DNA from: Cryphonectria parasitica EP155
Lineage: Eukaryota > Ascomycota > Sordariomycetes > Diaporthales > Cryphonectriaceae
Reading direction: 5' to 3'
DNA length: 64,000 nt
Assembly (NCBI RefSeq): GCF_011745365.1
Contig: NW_024468913.1
Location: 3,782,001-3,846,000, forward strand
In this document: in pieces, positions 22,474 through 34,673 of the stretch
Position numbering within the stretch: position 1 is the first letter of the stretch
Layout: each line of letters starts with the position of its first letter
Position numbers and translations under genes: made by a program
The notes under the pieces: model-generated
Told to the model about the DNA's origin: nothing
The model's input: only the letters and a program-made list of their open reading frames with translations
Database searches by the model: none

Positions 22474-23263
22474 TTGTGCTGGTTGTTGGGGAAGTGTAGC
22501 CTCCGTTCTTGGTTCCTCTCCTTCTCCTCTCGACCCAATACAGTGCAATCCTGCCGACCCGTCGCTTGGACAACTTCTGCCTGCCTGCCGAATTCGTTGG
22601 GTCTGCACTTGTAGAACGTCAAGTCTCGTATCAGTCCATCGGTCAGGACTAGAATCGAAGCAAGAGCAGCTGAAGATGTAGGCGCAGAAGGAGGGGTAGT
22701 CGTGATGGTTACTGCAGCGCAGGACTTCGTGTGATTCAGAAGTGGTTCAGCCAGACGGTGACTAGCGTGTTGCTGTCAGACACAAAAGGAGGGAGAGCGT
22801 CTCGGACGGTGATTGTTGAGGTCTGCGACAGTAAAGATGCTGCCGAAATAGCCTGGCTGCACCGCAGAGTAATGTTGTTGGGAAATGGCCGAGTCGTTGT
22901 GGCAGTCAGTATGCCGTACTGGCACAGAGAAAGAAAGATCCAAACTGGATAAGGGAGAATAAATCAACAATAAAATGAAATTAAAGAAGGAAATCAATGC
23001 TATGCGATCTGGAACCCGAGAGCAGAAAAGACAACCTGGAGAATCGGGGTGGGTATGAACTGCTTGACTGTCGTGAAATGGGTGTGGAGACAGAAGAGAA
23101 GTCGAAGTGGAAGGAAGGCGTGAGCAGAGGAGGCCACCAACAACAGCCTAGTGGTAGTAGTGGATTGGGGACGGGCGGGATGGGGTCGGACTGGGGTGGG
23201 GGAAGGGTTTGCTGGGACCTGCAGCATGGAGAATGGCACTCTGCATAGGCCCCTGGACCAGGG

Positions 23264-23325
23264 CCTGGCAGGGGGCTGGCAGGGGCCAATTTGGAAGCAG
23301 GCAGTGTGCTGGCAGGGGCTGGTGT
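23264..23325. repeat. Imperfect CTGGCAGGGG repeats
   Basis: Three copies of a CTGGCAGGGG-type unit (near 23264, 23275 and 23309) lie within a G-rich stretch. They are visible by eye; no function is known. Confidence 0.6.
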
Positions 23326-24832
23326 GAGAGACACTCAAGGGCTGGGGGTGGGTGCTGAGTTGTTCGCTTCAGACCACATGAGCCAGCACGGACCAACAGC
23401 GAGGGGTTTGGCCGAGTTCCATTCTACTATGTAAATTACACGCTATGCATTCTCTTGTGTGGCTAGCAACCAGCCGATCTTGTTCCAAGTCCCTACAACA
23501 AATATCCTACTACTTCATCGTCATGGTTAATATGTCTGTAACCCAAGCCCCAATTCTCTCTTCTCCGCTGACCAATTGTATGACTACAACAACACAATAA
23601 GAGTAAATAAGAAGGCCGCTACTGCAGACCAGCGCCTCGGTAGCTTCCCGGGCCTGTCAAGTCGGGAAGATCCTGTACGGCGATCATTTCCGCTTCCCTT
23701 GTTCGGATCTCCAGTGCTGTAGCAGCTTTTTGCCTCTGGATCAGATTCAGTACCCTCACTTCTGTGACAGTCCACAAACAGAACCCCTTGTCATGTTCAT
23801 CAGCGCCGGAATATGCCTTGGGTGATCAGGGCGACAGTTGTCCCCTCTGCGACCCGCTTGGGGTCTCGTGAGACTTGATCAGGCGCCGATGCCGCCTCCC
23901 TTGGATCTTCTTCTCTCTGTTTGACCAACTCGCCAACGAAGCAGAGAAGCGAGGAGCGTCAGCACTCGTAACAAGATCGAGGCTGGCCCTTGTCTTGTTG
24001 AACTTTGTTTGCCATCGCCAAGTCTGCCTCACATAGCCAGCCTATACGGTACTTACCTTATAATGCAACCTTCTTTTGAATTATCGCACGGCTTCCATTT
24101 CCGGGTTCTCTTTATATTTATATCACGCATTGACGATCAAGATTCGTGCATCCTGGAGCCTCAACCGGTACTTGTATCAGAGCAACGGTTGGGCAGCAGG
24201 TGATTGGCCCCCTCCAGCACCCTTGGTTCAGGGTGCATGCTGGCAATCTTCTGTGTTTTCAAACCGCCATCCCACCTACCCGCGTTACAATTATACCGCA
24301 AAAAATTCGGAGACAATTGAAACCCAACCGGTTCTGTCACAGAGTCAACAGCCCCGTCAACTTCCGGTTCACCTCGTTTGAAAAGTCGAGAGTCGCGACT
24401 TTTTAACTTTTTTCATTCTCAAAATTATGGACACTTGCACGCGTCCAAGCTCAAACTCGGCTATCACTTGATTCGAGCAACAGCGCGGGCCTCTCACAAT
24501 CCAGCGTCCGCGTTTTAGGTGGCCAGCCTCAACCCGCTGTCGCTGTTCTCTGCTGCCAAGTACCGAATGAAGTTTTTTGTGTGGTAGTGGCTGACCTTCA
24601 CAAGTGCTAATTTAGCGATCCTATACCCACAATCTCATCAAATCCCCAACCAATTTTCAAAGGAATCTTGATGCTTCTGCTCGTATCCTGGGCTGTGTGG
24701 ACGGTTCAAAGCTGTGGAGCACACGTCTAGCGAAACGGCAATCACTCAGCTTGCAAAACCTTGTCCAAGAGTCTCACTCAGCATCCATCATCATGAAGGG
24801 GCCAGGGGGTTTCTCCAGTCAGTCAAGACACT

Positions 24833-24848
24833 CAGGCAGGCAGGCAGG
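24833..24848. repeat. CAGG tetranucleotide microsatellite
   Basis: Four perfect CAGG units are followed by degenerate copies. Confidence 0.85.
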
Positions 24849-25931
24849 TAGGGAGGCAGCCGTGTTGTAGGCAAAAGAGGATGTCTCGGCGGACCTCAAC
24901 AACACTTCTGCTTGCCAATTCCATCCTCGGTGACAACGTCATCTACGAAACCCCGCATCGAGTCCTTACTAAGGAGAACCTGTAGCCCCCCTTCAGCGCG
25001 CCTATCAGGACCACTACAGCTTGGGTAGGCTGCGCACGCCTGCGCCGAATAGAGTAGGCCTGTGACCACTCACAGCCGCGAACGGGCCATCGCCTGAACG
25101 GCACTCTAACCCACCCGCCACCACACTGCACAGTCCACTTGGCGCACCCTTCATTGCATTGGACCAGATCTTCCACTTGAAACTTGATTCATTCCCCCGC
25201 GGCCTAGCTCAAGCGCCCTACGAAAATGGGGAGGGACGGGAGGCTCCAGGATCCGCATCTCTGTGCAGCGAACGGGATCGTCGCTGGTGCTAGTACACTG
25301 ATCATCGCATGAACTTGTATGATATCACGTCCTCTGCGATTTGTATAAGCCACACGATCTTCCCCCCCCCCAAAAAAAAGGGGGCCTCCTGCCAGCGAAT
25401 GCTGCACGTGGACCGACATGTGTGGCTGAGAGTGCTTGGCTAGTACTGTGTGTATGAGAGGCGCCAACTTAGTAGGTAGGTAAATACGACGCTTGCAAGA
25501 TCGCATCTATTCAGCACAGCCCACCTGTCCGTAGCATGCCTGGGATTCATGCAGCCAACCATTTCAACTAGTAGTATGTAGGTACAGTGGTTGGTGGCGG
25601 TTAGTACCGACTCTAGCTGCGGGACTAGGTATCGTAAGAGAAGTCTAAACCATGCAGCCGTTGAGCCTCGCGTATCCACTCAATGTTGGAAGGGGAAGAG
25701 GGTCCTAAATTTTATTCTACTGGCCTTCTGCGCAGTCCTCACATTTGTACAGTGCCTCAAACATCACAGGAGTTAACTGGTCGCGAACCGAAGGTCTACC
25801 CCTTGTGGTGGGTAATAAGTCAAATCATGTGTAAGTCGGTGGTTCATAACATTGCTGTGTTGACGTCGAGTCGTGACAGAGGAAGAACCTAGAAAACAAG
25901 GTTCTTGATCCAGGATGGAGTGTAACTCATG

Positions 25932-25965
25932 CGACTACACGTTGATCACGACTACACGTTGATCT
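25932..25965. repeat. 17-bp tandem duplication
   Basis: The unit CGACTACACGTTGATC plus one base occurs twice in direct succession, differing only in the last base (A or T). Confidence 0.85.
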
Positions 25966-26815
25966 CGGATTTACACTGTATTTAGTAGTCGGACTGGAAT
26001 ACGCAGCATACCACAGAAGGCAATAGCAAGTCTCGACCCGGAGAAGCACATGCATGCCACCATCTGTCAGAAGGATCCAGGCCTCGATGGTGCTCATGCC
26101 CACACATGTGCACCTTTCTCAGTCTATGAAGACACGCTCCCAGTATCTTCTGGACTTTGGCATTTGGCTCGGCCACGTCGCACTGGTCTACTTGCCTTGG
26201 CATTCATCCAAAATGCGTAACTCCTGTCTCTCTTGGTGAGGAGGGTCCAGCATGTTGTAGCGAGAATTCATAAGAGTAAACTGAAACGTAGCAGCTTCAG
26301 CTAATGACTCCAGTCCCTGCGGCGGCACAACAATGGCAGTGCCGCCGCAGTCGAGGTGGATTTCAGCTCGTCTTCCAGAAACATGCGATTGCGCGGCTTG
26401 ATAGCTTATACATACGTAGCACACGAATGTAAACATATTGTTTTCAACTAGCATGCAGCTCATCGCAATGCGACAAGAACAATTGTGCGTAAAGAACAAG
26501 CAAAGAGGGTTGAGCTGAAGTGAAATCTTTCATGGTTTGCGCGGTTGTTAGACGCAATAGCAGCGGACGCGGCAGCAGCTGTGTAGGACTGCTTCAGTGG
26601 GTCTTGTTCGGGGTTTACACCAATGGGAGCGCCGCCGTTGCCAATTCCGCCCGGCGGCGCCGATTTTCTCCAGTGCTACATCAAAGACGTCACGAGCAGT
26701 CCGTACTCACTGCCCATGCAACCCCCGTGAAACCGGGCCTAACCATCAACGAACGAAAACTCCAAATCCTTCACAGTCCTCCCTTTCGTTTCGCTCTTCA
26801 CCCTCAGTCCCAGCC

Positions 26816-27322
26816 ATGCCAAAGAAGCCAATAAATTGGGGGATGATGGCCAAGATGTTGGGCGGGTAAGGAACAAAGCCTGAAGATCCGAGAATTTACC
26901 ATCAGATCGATTCAGTGACTGACGCGAGAGTATGGCAGCGGCGCGGTGATATGCATTGGCGGTCCGGCGCTCACATACTACGTGTCGCCGACCGAGGAGG
27001 AGCTATTCAAGAAGTACAATCCAGACCTGCAGAAGAAGAGCCTCGAAAGGCGGACGGAGAGGCAGCAGGAATTCGACGTGTTTGTGAGCAAGCTGAAGGA
27101 GTATTCCAAGTCCGACAAGCCGAGTACGTCTTACGCTGTTTCAATCCCTCCCGAAAAGACATGTATTGATTTGTGAGTACAGTATGGGTAGTGCAGGCGG
27201 AGGCTGCAGAGGAGGAGAGGAAATTGAAGCGGATGCAGGCCATCAGGAGCCGCGAGGAGGAGAGAGTCAGAAAGGAAGCGTTGAGGAAGGAGCTGGGGCT
27301 GTCGACGGACTCGAGCAAGTGA
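26816..27322 (+). CDS. CBP4: Complex III assembly factor CBP4
   Basis: Exons 26816-26865, 26939-27123 and 27183-27322 give 124 residues. The start [18 protein letters not shown], the following hydrophobic segment ([14 protein letters not shown]) and the [16 protein letters not shown] block are diagnostic of CBP4. This single-pass inner-membrane protein binds newly made cytochrome b with Cbp3-Cbp6 during assembly of complex III. The C-terminal exon is a charged coiled-coil-like helix ([19 protein letters not shown]). Donors are GTAAGG, GTACGT; acceptors GGCAG and TACAG; all junctions keep phase. Length matches fungal homologues. Confidence 0.95.
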
Positions 27323-28162
27323 ACTTTATGTGTGAAATACCTCGAACATGGATTACATTGTGTGTGACGGGATGGCATACAGCATATGGCAGGTTGGGCG
27401 GCGCTCAGGAGTATCTGGCCAGCATTGAATTTGGATCATTCGACAGGAAATGAAGGGATTTGACATTTGTGAGCCTGCAGGCCTCGAGCGAGGAAAAAGG
27501 AGAAAAGAATTCCATCACCACTCTTTTATGACTGATTCAGGCTTTACTGAGACATATTTTTTTCATCTTCTGCCACAAAGACAATATCTGAACCTCAATG
27601 CGTTCGGTACGCCATCACTACAGAAGCCTTGTTCTTATATTGCTGCTATGGCTAGACCATTTGAGTGGGTAAGAGAGAAAGAGATGGATGAACTGGTCCG
27701 TGCTTTCCCAGGGATGCTGTTGGCGGCTCAGCAAGGGATTCCAGCACGCGGCAGGCTCCAGTTCCGGGATCACGTGGGCGAAATCTTTCTCGCACCAAAC
27801 CTCGACTACCCACCTCGTCACCTCTCTGCAGTACAACGACGCTGTCGACGGGTACGAGCAAATTGAGAAAAGTGAGTATACCGAACCTCTGATCTATTGT
27901 TGTCATGATGGATTTTTTAGGTGCTATAAGCGAATTTTGGCGGGTTGAAAAGTCTGGCAGGCAGAGAGGGGAGGCAAAAGCTGGGCGGAGTCGGACAGGA
28001 CTCGCCAGTGCAGCGCAGCAGGGAAAATGCAGCAATAACTGACATGGAGCTTCCAAACACAGTCAGGCACACCACCTGGAAATCTACTCCGACCGAACTC
28101 CCCCTCCCAACCTTTCTCCCTCTTTGTCTTCCGACACACCCACAACCCTCATCCAAACAAAT
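27323..28162. other. Intergenic region between CBP4 and NAC beta
   Basis: ORFs occur on both strands between 27450 and 28056. One plus-strand frame ends in a plausible stretch (THLVTSLQYNDAVDGYEQ) just before a GTGAGT-like donor at about 27872. I could not link it to a family or to further exons, so no gene is called. The end nearest 28163 is the NAC beta leader. Confidence 0.4.
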
Positions 28163-28810
28163 ATGGCCGACATCCAGGAGCGCCTCAAGAAGCTTGGTGC
28201 TTCGTCGCGAATTGGCGGCAAGGGCACCCCGCGCAGAAAGATGAAGCGCGCCCCTGCGCGGTCCGGCACCGACGACAAGAAGCTGCAGCAGACCCTCAAG
28301 AAGCTCAACGTCCAGCCCATCCAGGCCATTGAGGAGGTCAACATGTTCAAGAGCGACGGAAATGTCATCCACTTCGCTGCGCCTAAGGGTACGTGGATCC
28401 CAACCACCCCACTCACATTGGGAAGGAGAGAGAATGTGCGAAAACAGAAACCAAGAAAGACACAAAGAGGAGGATACATCCTTGACGAGGCAGAGGGGTA
28501 GAGGTTGATTGTTCAATGTCGTGGGGATCATACATATGCTGACACATGCTCCTGCCTGACCTGAACAGTCCACGCCGCCGTCCCCGCAAACACCTTCGCC
28601 ATCTACGGCAACGGCGAGGACAAGGAGCTTACCGAGCTCGTCCCCGGCATCCTCAACCAGCTCGGCCCCGACTCTCTCGCCTCCCTGCGCAAGCTGGCCG
28701 AGAGCTACCAGAGCATGCAGAAAAACGAGGAGGGCAAGGAAGCCGATGATGACGACATCCCCGAGCTGGTTGCCGGCGAGAACTTCGAGGGCGAGTCCAA
28801 GGTCGAGTAA
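28163..28810 (+). CDS. EGD1: Nascent polypeptide-associated complex subunit beta
   Basis: Exons 28163-28388 and 28569-28810 give 155 residues, the usual size. The N-terminus carries the basic ribosome-binding region with the RRKMKR motif. The NAC domain follows ([20 protein letters not shown], then [14 protein letters not shown]). The acidic tail (DDDDIPELV) is also typical. With NAC alpha it binds near the ribosome exit tunnel, shields nascent chains and prevents mis-targeting to the ER. The intron is 180 nt with donor GTACGT and branch CTGACCTGAAC just before the acceptor. Confidence 0.97.
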
Positions 28811-29341
28811 GCGGGTCTCCCGTTGAGGCTGGCCGGCCACGGGGTAACCCCCGGTGATGGATGGGACGATGGCGGAAAGGAAAAGGAAAAGAAGGGGTGA
28901 CTTGTATTACCACTGCTCCGTCGGTCTATCTACCCGCGGGCAGGTTGGTGGACACTGGTGGTTGTGGTAGTTGACGATCGACAATCTCCCGTTTTCGTGC
29001 GCACTGACGACAGGCAAAAAAAGAAAAAATGGCACCCCATCATCCTGACTTCTTTTTTTCCCCCTTTGGTTACACAACGACTTGCGGTCAGTGGCAACGG
29101 AACGGCGGATCGGGGAATCTTCTCTAGAGGTATACTCTACTCTAGTATCATGGACGAACAGTCCACCTCGCCATGGGTTTTGCGAGAAAATGAAGATATG
29201 AAACAAAATTGAACCCGCTGCAAGTCTTTCCCACATGATGGTATATGATGATCACTTGAGGCTATCTCACGACTATAACATGATCTGTACACTGTCGGAT
29301 GTTGAACTCTAGGAAAGCCTTGTCTATTAATGGACAACACC
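28811..29341. other. Intergenic region between convergent genes
   Basis: It holds the 3' UTRs of NAC beta (+) and TAD1 (-). Nothing else is visible. Confidence 0.5.
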
Positions 29342-30774
29342 TTAGACATCCAGAAAATGATCCTCATCGCCCACGTTTCTCACCCATCCCTTGAGCGCTT
29401 CGGCCCTCACATCCTCTTTGACCCTCCGCCTGACTGCCAGCTTCTCTGCGTCTTTCACATCCTTGTACGGTCCTCCATGAGGCACAATCTCTGGTACCCC
29501 AGCCCGGATGGCAACATCCTGAGCCAAATGCCACAATCCTTCTCTATTAAGCTTACTTCCACCACGAGGATCCGTCTGTTTCCGTCCTTGCAACACTCCC
29601 CCGACGATATTCTCTACAAGACCATTCGCTGTCCAAGCGGTCGCAAGGTTGCTAGCGACATATCTCGCCCCGCCCTCGCCCCCTCCTCCTCCTCCTCCTC
29701 CACTAACTCTTCGCGAAAAGTCAAACTCCAACGCCGTCGTCTTGGTCTCAAACGGCCAGAACTGGTAGCCACCTGTCCATCCGCACTGAACCTCTGTCAC
29801 AGCGGCCATCCGGCCCCGATGAGAAAAGCACCGCTGACAAGCCGTCTCGGAGAACTGGCTCTCCGGCAACACCAGTGAGTCCAGGTAGATGCCTTGCGGG
29901 CTCACTAGAAGTGAGGTGAGCGAGTTGAGCAGAGACGTGCACTGCTTAAGCGCAAGCTTGTCCGAGCACGACTTGGACAGCGTAGGCGGTGCATCGGGCC
30001 GGGCGGGTTTCCGCCGCACAACGCCGAGATGGGAGAAGCAAGCACGGCCCAGCAGCAGTAGGTCCGGCGCGGTCGGGTCAGCTCCCGAGCTTGGGAGGGC
30101 TACAGAGGACGGGGAGGGCGAGGAGGAGAAGGGAGCAAGCCCGTTCTTCGCCATCATCCGCTGCGACAGTGGTGCCTCCCACGGGGCGGCGTCTTCCTGC
30201 GCACTCATTACCAGCTCCATGGAGGCGTCGCCGCAGGGTGCCTCAGAGCAGTACATGTGCAGAGTAATCTCGCCTGCCCACACGAATGGCTGGTTGTGTC
30301 CACTGGTATCAGGATCTGTCCTGCGACGAATGTATGGAGATGCCTTGCCGCCCTCGGGGAGGAGGAGTGCCCGGCATTCCTCCAAAATGAAGTGGTTGAG
30401 TGCGCGTAGAGCAAGAACCTCAGCGTGCCAGTCGTGTAGGATGCGGCCTTCAGCAAGGGGCAGTTTGGAGACGGGGAGGCATTTCATGCCCGTACTTAGT
30501 GATTTTTTAGCCGGATTCTCGACGAGGGGAACAGGTAGAAATTACAATCACGGACAAGTCTTCTGGTTAACTTGTCAACATGACGAGTTCTGTGCTGTGA
30601 GACCTACGCAAGAGCTAGACACCTGAGAGATCCGTCAGCATGTCGAGCGACGATGCCCGCGAGAGGCACCCACTCGTGGGCTCCATTTCCTCGATTCTGA
30701 GGCTTCCTTTTCGCTGAAAGTTTGTTAAACTCCTTCAGAACGGTGGAGGCGATTGCATCTGCCTCATATGTCAT
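29342..30774 (-). CDS. TAD1: tRNA-specific adenosine deaminase TAD1 (ADAT1)
   Basis: Exons 30774-30608 and 30494-29342 give 439 residues. The zinc-site motifs of the ADAR/ADAT1 editase domain are in order: HAE at residues 79-81 (DWHAEVLALR), PCGD with Cys143 (CSEAPCGDASME), and Cys232 in SCSDKLALKQC. The enzyme deaminates A37 of tRNA-Ala to inosine. The first exon gives the start of the domain (YEADAIASTVLKEF, WVPLAGIVA). It joins at CLALA-TGMKCLP, which restores the conserved pocket sequence. The intron is 113 nt with donor GTAGGT and acceptor CTAAG. The segment between the second and third motifs holds a Ser/Pro-rich insertion. A Gly-rich run lies near the C-terminal third. The gene is divergent from eL24. 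Confidence 0.92.
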
Positions 30775-31366
30775 GAGTAGATATGCGCGTATAGATATGA
30801 ATACGTATATATTTAAGAGAGGTCTTGCTTGCAGTTGCGGTGTTCTGTCACCAAGCCATGCATGTACTGTCAGAATAAGGAGAGGTGAGCGAGAAGATGG
30901 TGATGCAGGTACCCAAAATAAAGAAGAAGAAAAAAGTGCAGCAAGGTTTATGCTCAGTTCGGTGAAGCCAAGAATAACCAACGACAAGAGTCTAGAATAT
31001 AATTGTAGGATGGAATTGATTCTGTCAAGGTTTCACCATCCATTTTTATACTATCTGCGAGATGCAAGACTGTCACTACCGAGTCAGGGCGGGTGCTTAA
31101 GGTCATGAAAGTCTTGGTAGGATCTAGGTCTGCCAAGTGGGCGGCAGCCGCTGGCAGCTGGCGACTCTTCAAGCTGACTAAGTTCTCACCTGCCCACCCC
31201 CCTGTCGCATAGAGGCGCTCACCCTGGCAGGGGCTGCTAACAATTTCTGAAAAAGCCCACTGAATCGAAATTCGAACAAAATCGGTCGGCAACCTCATCG
31301 CCATCAACGTCAACCCATCAACAAACCCGACCCCACCACTCGTACCGCCACGACAACACAGTCAAC
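30775..31366. other. Divergent promoter of TAD1 and eL24
   Basis: The gap between two starts includes TATATATTT-like sequence at about 30806-30815. The eL24 side ends in a C/A-rich leader. No gene is evident. Confidence 0.5.
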
Positions 31367-32246
31367 ATGAGGACGTACGACGACACTTTCTCGGGTCAGA
31401 AGATCTACCCTGGCAAGGTACGATGATGCATCTCCCGGAGGACAGGCCGCGACCGATCGCTGTAGACCGTGGGGTTTTCGGCAGCTGCAAGAGGAACAGA
31501 CTGATTGAAACCCGCGATTCTGGTGGCGCCGACACTGTCACGGTCATGGCGAACGGCCGGCTCTTGGATCTTTTGGTGAACTTCTGGAATAGTGGTGCTA
31601 ACGGTTCTGGTGCTTGCAGGGTAAGCTCTACGTCCGTGGAGACTCCAAGATCTTCCGCTTCCAGAACGGCAAATCCGAGTCCCTCTTCCTCCAGCGCAAG
31701 AACCCTCGTCGTATTGCCTGGACTGTCCTCTACCGCCGCCAGCACCGCAAGGGTATCACTGAGGTACGAACGAATCCGATTTCCCAAATGAATACATGCC
31801 TATGTTCTCAACAAGGGATTCCCGAACAACTCCTCTCCTTCACACATATATACGCGACGTTTTCCATCCCCCCTCGCAGTCCAGAAAGCTATAATCTTCC
31901 GGTTGACGGAAGGTTTGAGGGCGGTAGGAGTTGTATGCTGACATGATGCAACAAACAGGAAACCGCCAAGAAGCGCACTCGCCGAACTGTCAAGGCCCAG
32001 CGTGCCATCGTTGGTGCCTCGCTCGATGTGATCAAGGAGAAGCGCTCCATGCGCCCTGAGGCGCGCTCCGCCGCCCGCCAGGCTGCCATCAAGGAGAGCA
32101 AGGAGAAGAAGGCTGAGGCCGCCGCGGCCAAGAAGGCAGAGAAGGCCAAGAACGCCGCTCAGGCATCCAAGGGCCAGACCCAGCGGATTGTCGGAAAGCA
32201 GGGTGCCAAGGGCTCTGCTCCCAAGGTCAAGGCCACCACCCGATAA
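31367..32246 (+). CDS. RPL24: 60S ribosomal protein eL24
   Basis: Exons 31367-31417, 31620-31763 and 31959-32246 give 160 residues. The first exon encodes MRTYDDTFSGQKIYPGK. The second gives GKLYVRGDSKIFRFQNGK, the core of the eL24 zinc-ribbon-like fold, then the basic RRIAWTVLYRRQHRKG. The last exon is a Lys/Arg/Ala-rich helix (KEKKAEAAAAKKAEKAKNAA). Introns of 202 and 195 nt near the 5' end are usual for fungal ribosomal protein genes. Donors are GTACGA in both. It belongs to the large subunit near the subunit bridge. Family identity is certain. Confidence 0.97.
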
Positions 32247-32771
32247 ATGGTGACGGTGATGGCTTGAGAGAGGTGGAAGACGAGACTGGGTTGGCATCTG
32301 CTTTTTTTCTCTAGGTCTCCGGGACAAACAAATGACATCAATCAATTTGAGATTCACGGGGCAAAATGGCGGGCTGGAGTCGGGTTCTCTCTACCTTGTT
32401 GTGCTTTAAGAAGGAAAGCCTGTTGGGTCTTGAAAAGGGAACCTCTACCGAGGGGGAAAGGTTGCATGGACGGGACCCCTTACGAGCAGGGACATGATTT
32501 CCGCGCGACGCATAGGTAGCTTACAGACCGAGCAACTTATGCATTGATCAAGAGAACCTGTCCATATGGCACTTGCGGTGACGACCTCCTCGCGTGTATA
32601 CGAAGCTGCACAGCGATTGAGTAGAGATGGCGAGCTTTCTATTGGACTGAGATGTAGCAGCAATCTAGGTCTTGTCTATAGCAAATATCTCTCGAGTCGC
32701 CCCCCCAGGGACACTTCAGCGAGGGATCAACCAATATTTGTGTGAATGACAGTGTCATTGGCCGCGCACAT
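32247..32771. other. Intergenic region between convergent genes
   Basis: It carries the 3' ends of eL24 (+) and the peroxiredoxin (-). No further feature is seen. Confidence 0.5.
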
Positions 32772-33482
32772 CTACAGCTTCGCCAGAACAGACGCAGCAT
32801 CCGTTCCCTCGACGCCACCCTTGGCAGCCTGCTCAGCGTAGGTGACCTTACCGTGGTCAATGACCAGCGCATACCGGCCTGTTCTCTCGCCCATGGTCCA
32901 GCCGATCTGCTTGGAGAACTTGGTCTCGCCGTCACTCGCGAAGATCTACACAGAGGTTTCCATTACATGTCAGCGTCCCAGCCCAGCCCGGTCCAGCACA
33001 CACAGAGACCCAGGGAAACTTACGATGAAATCATCCGTGACGCCGTTCGACTTGCCCCAGGCACTCATAACGAACGGATCGTTGTATGCAATCACGATCA
33101 CCTTATCAACACCCTTGGCCTTGAGGGCCTCCTTCTGCTCGATGAAGGTCGGGACGTGCTTCTCGCTGCAGGTCGGGGTGAAGGCACCGGGGACGGCGAC
33201 GAGGACGACCTTCTTTTCCTTGAACTCTGCAGGTTTGTGTTAACTCTCCAGTCCGCAAGCAGTTCTTTTGCATGCGCACGCACACACGGGACGTTTCAAA
33301 CATGAGTGTAGGGAGACCGGAAAAGTAGGGCGAGAAGTTAAAGGAGAGGGTATTTATTTACCTTTGCTAGCATCATATTTCTGGGGAAGTCCACAGGCGT
33401 TCAGGCCGGCCTTCTCCGGCGTGTAGGGGACATACGTGAAGGAGACATCCTCCGGAAACTGCTGACCGACGAGGGAAGCCAT
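32772..33482 (-). CDS. Peroxiredoxin, Prx5/PMP20 type, with PTS1-like C-terminus
   Basis: Exons 33482-33362, 33226-33024 and 32945-32772 give 165 residues. The peroxidatic cysteine is Cys60 in [13 protein letters not shown], characteristic of the Prx5 subfamily of AhpC/TSA proteins. The FVMSAWGK and [12 protein letters not shown] segments are also conserved. The enzyme reduces H2O2 and organic peroxides. The protein ends in AKL, a functional variant of the SKL peroxisomal targeting signal, in line with yeast PMP20 and the fungal Asp f 3 allergen family. Donors are GTAAAT and GTAAGT. Cys30 is the only other cysteine seen and could be resolving, but this is not certain. Confidence 0.95.
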
Positions 33483-34673
33483 CTTGAGGGTCTGTGGTTT
33501 GTGTTTTGTTGTTTGAATTTGTGGTCTAAATTCAACAGATTGAGTGGTGATAACAAGAAGCTGAAAAGCATAACCAAGCAGGCAGGCAGGACAAGAACCA
33601 GAAAAGGAGGGGTTCCAACCCGAGCTTTTTGAGTTTCATCGCCGAGCTTCCACTGCAGACAGCAGTGTCTCATAATCTTGCCCCGCCATGACATCTTGCA
33701 GCGCCTTCTGTGCCTTCGACCCGCCCCACCTGCCCGTGTCCAGGGGTATACGGTATTTGTCAACATCCCACTCCGAACCCGGGCATATTCTTTCCCTCTC
33801 GTGGCCGGTCCGTCCTCTCATTTGTGCCCCCCATCCAGAGATTCTCGTTTCTGCGAAGTGCACTTCTCGGAAAAACGAGGTCTTCTCGCCTCTTCTTCCA
33901 GGTTGTTCTTACGAAGATCAACAATATACCACACTATCCACTCTGCTTCCACCGGCTATCGGAGCGTATACGCGTTCAGATGATCTGAGCTGAGCTGCGC
34001 CAAGAGCTCGAATGCCGAGCTGCGGCGGCCGTGTGGACTCGATTATTGATCAACCTGTCTGGTTTGTATCTTTTTTCTTCTTCTCCCGACTCAATTTATC
34101 ATGTGAAGATGGCGTGGGTCTCGACCTGTTACCTGTCTAAGTTGTTGGATGATCTCGGAAGTCATGATTCCGGGTCCAGCATTCTTGCAGCATGACGTCC
34201 ACGATAATTGTTGTGTGCTGCATTTGCTCAGGGCCTCATACGCAAGAGAATCTGTCCACAACAGGCAGATTCCTAAGCATGTCCTTGACATGACTGGCTT
34301 TCCCAGCTCACATGCAGCTTACCCTGGGTTCAGGCATATCGAACTCGTGGATAATGATGGGCGGCGCCTATGACACGTCTGCCATCAGGATATCAAGACA
34401 GCCATGTTGATCGCACTCATCTGATCGACGCGACCTTCACTGGGTCAGTGCCTCATCAAGGATCTTGACTGAACGGCACAGAGGCTCCCCTACCTCACTT
34501 CATATTGCAAGCTACTGAGATCCTTATGAGGGGAGGATCCGGAAAGCATTGTCCCCAGAATGATCAGCACGTGAGTTGGTGGTCTCAAGTCACGTTCGCT
34601 CCATGCTGCCTGTATGACGACGAGTGTAAAGAACTGACAAGGAATCAGTATTGGGGTATCTATGTGTATCTGT
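33483..34673. other. Intergenic region
   Basis: The region lies between the start of the peroxiredoxin gene and the 3' end of receptor A. Three overlapping plus-strand ORFs of about 100 codons at 33678-33993 compete with each other and none has protein-like composition. I call no gene. Confidence 0.5.

Larger units (their letters stand above)
22474..26815. other. 4.3-kb gene-free region between SKT5 and CBP4
   Basis: No ORF here has a recognisable family, consistent composition or splice structure. It includes the upstream regions of two divergent genes. Local features are CTGGCAGGGG-type repeats (23264-23325), a CAGG tetranucleotide run (24833-24848), a C10A8G5 tract (25362-25384) and a 17-bp tandem duplication (25932-25965). 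Base composition is mixed, without the AT-rich bias expected of repeats mutated by RIP. Confidence 0.5.

Noticed and set aside
27450..28056. Competing ORFs on both strands between CBP4 and NAC beta
   Set aside because: None matches a family or forms a consistent spliced gene; the plus-strand end near 27860 looked plausible but had no partner exon.
33678..33993. Three overlapping plus-strand ORFs upstream of the peroxiredoxin
   Set aside because: Three frames are open at once and none has conserved or balanced composition.
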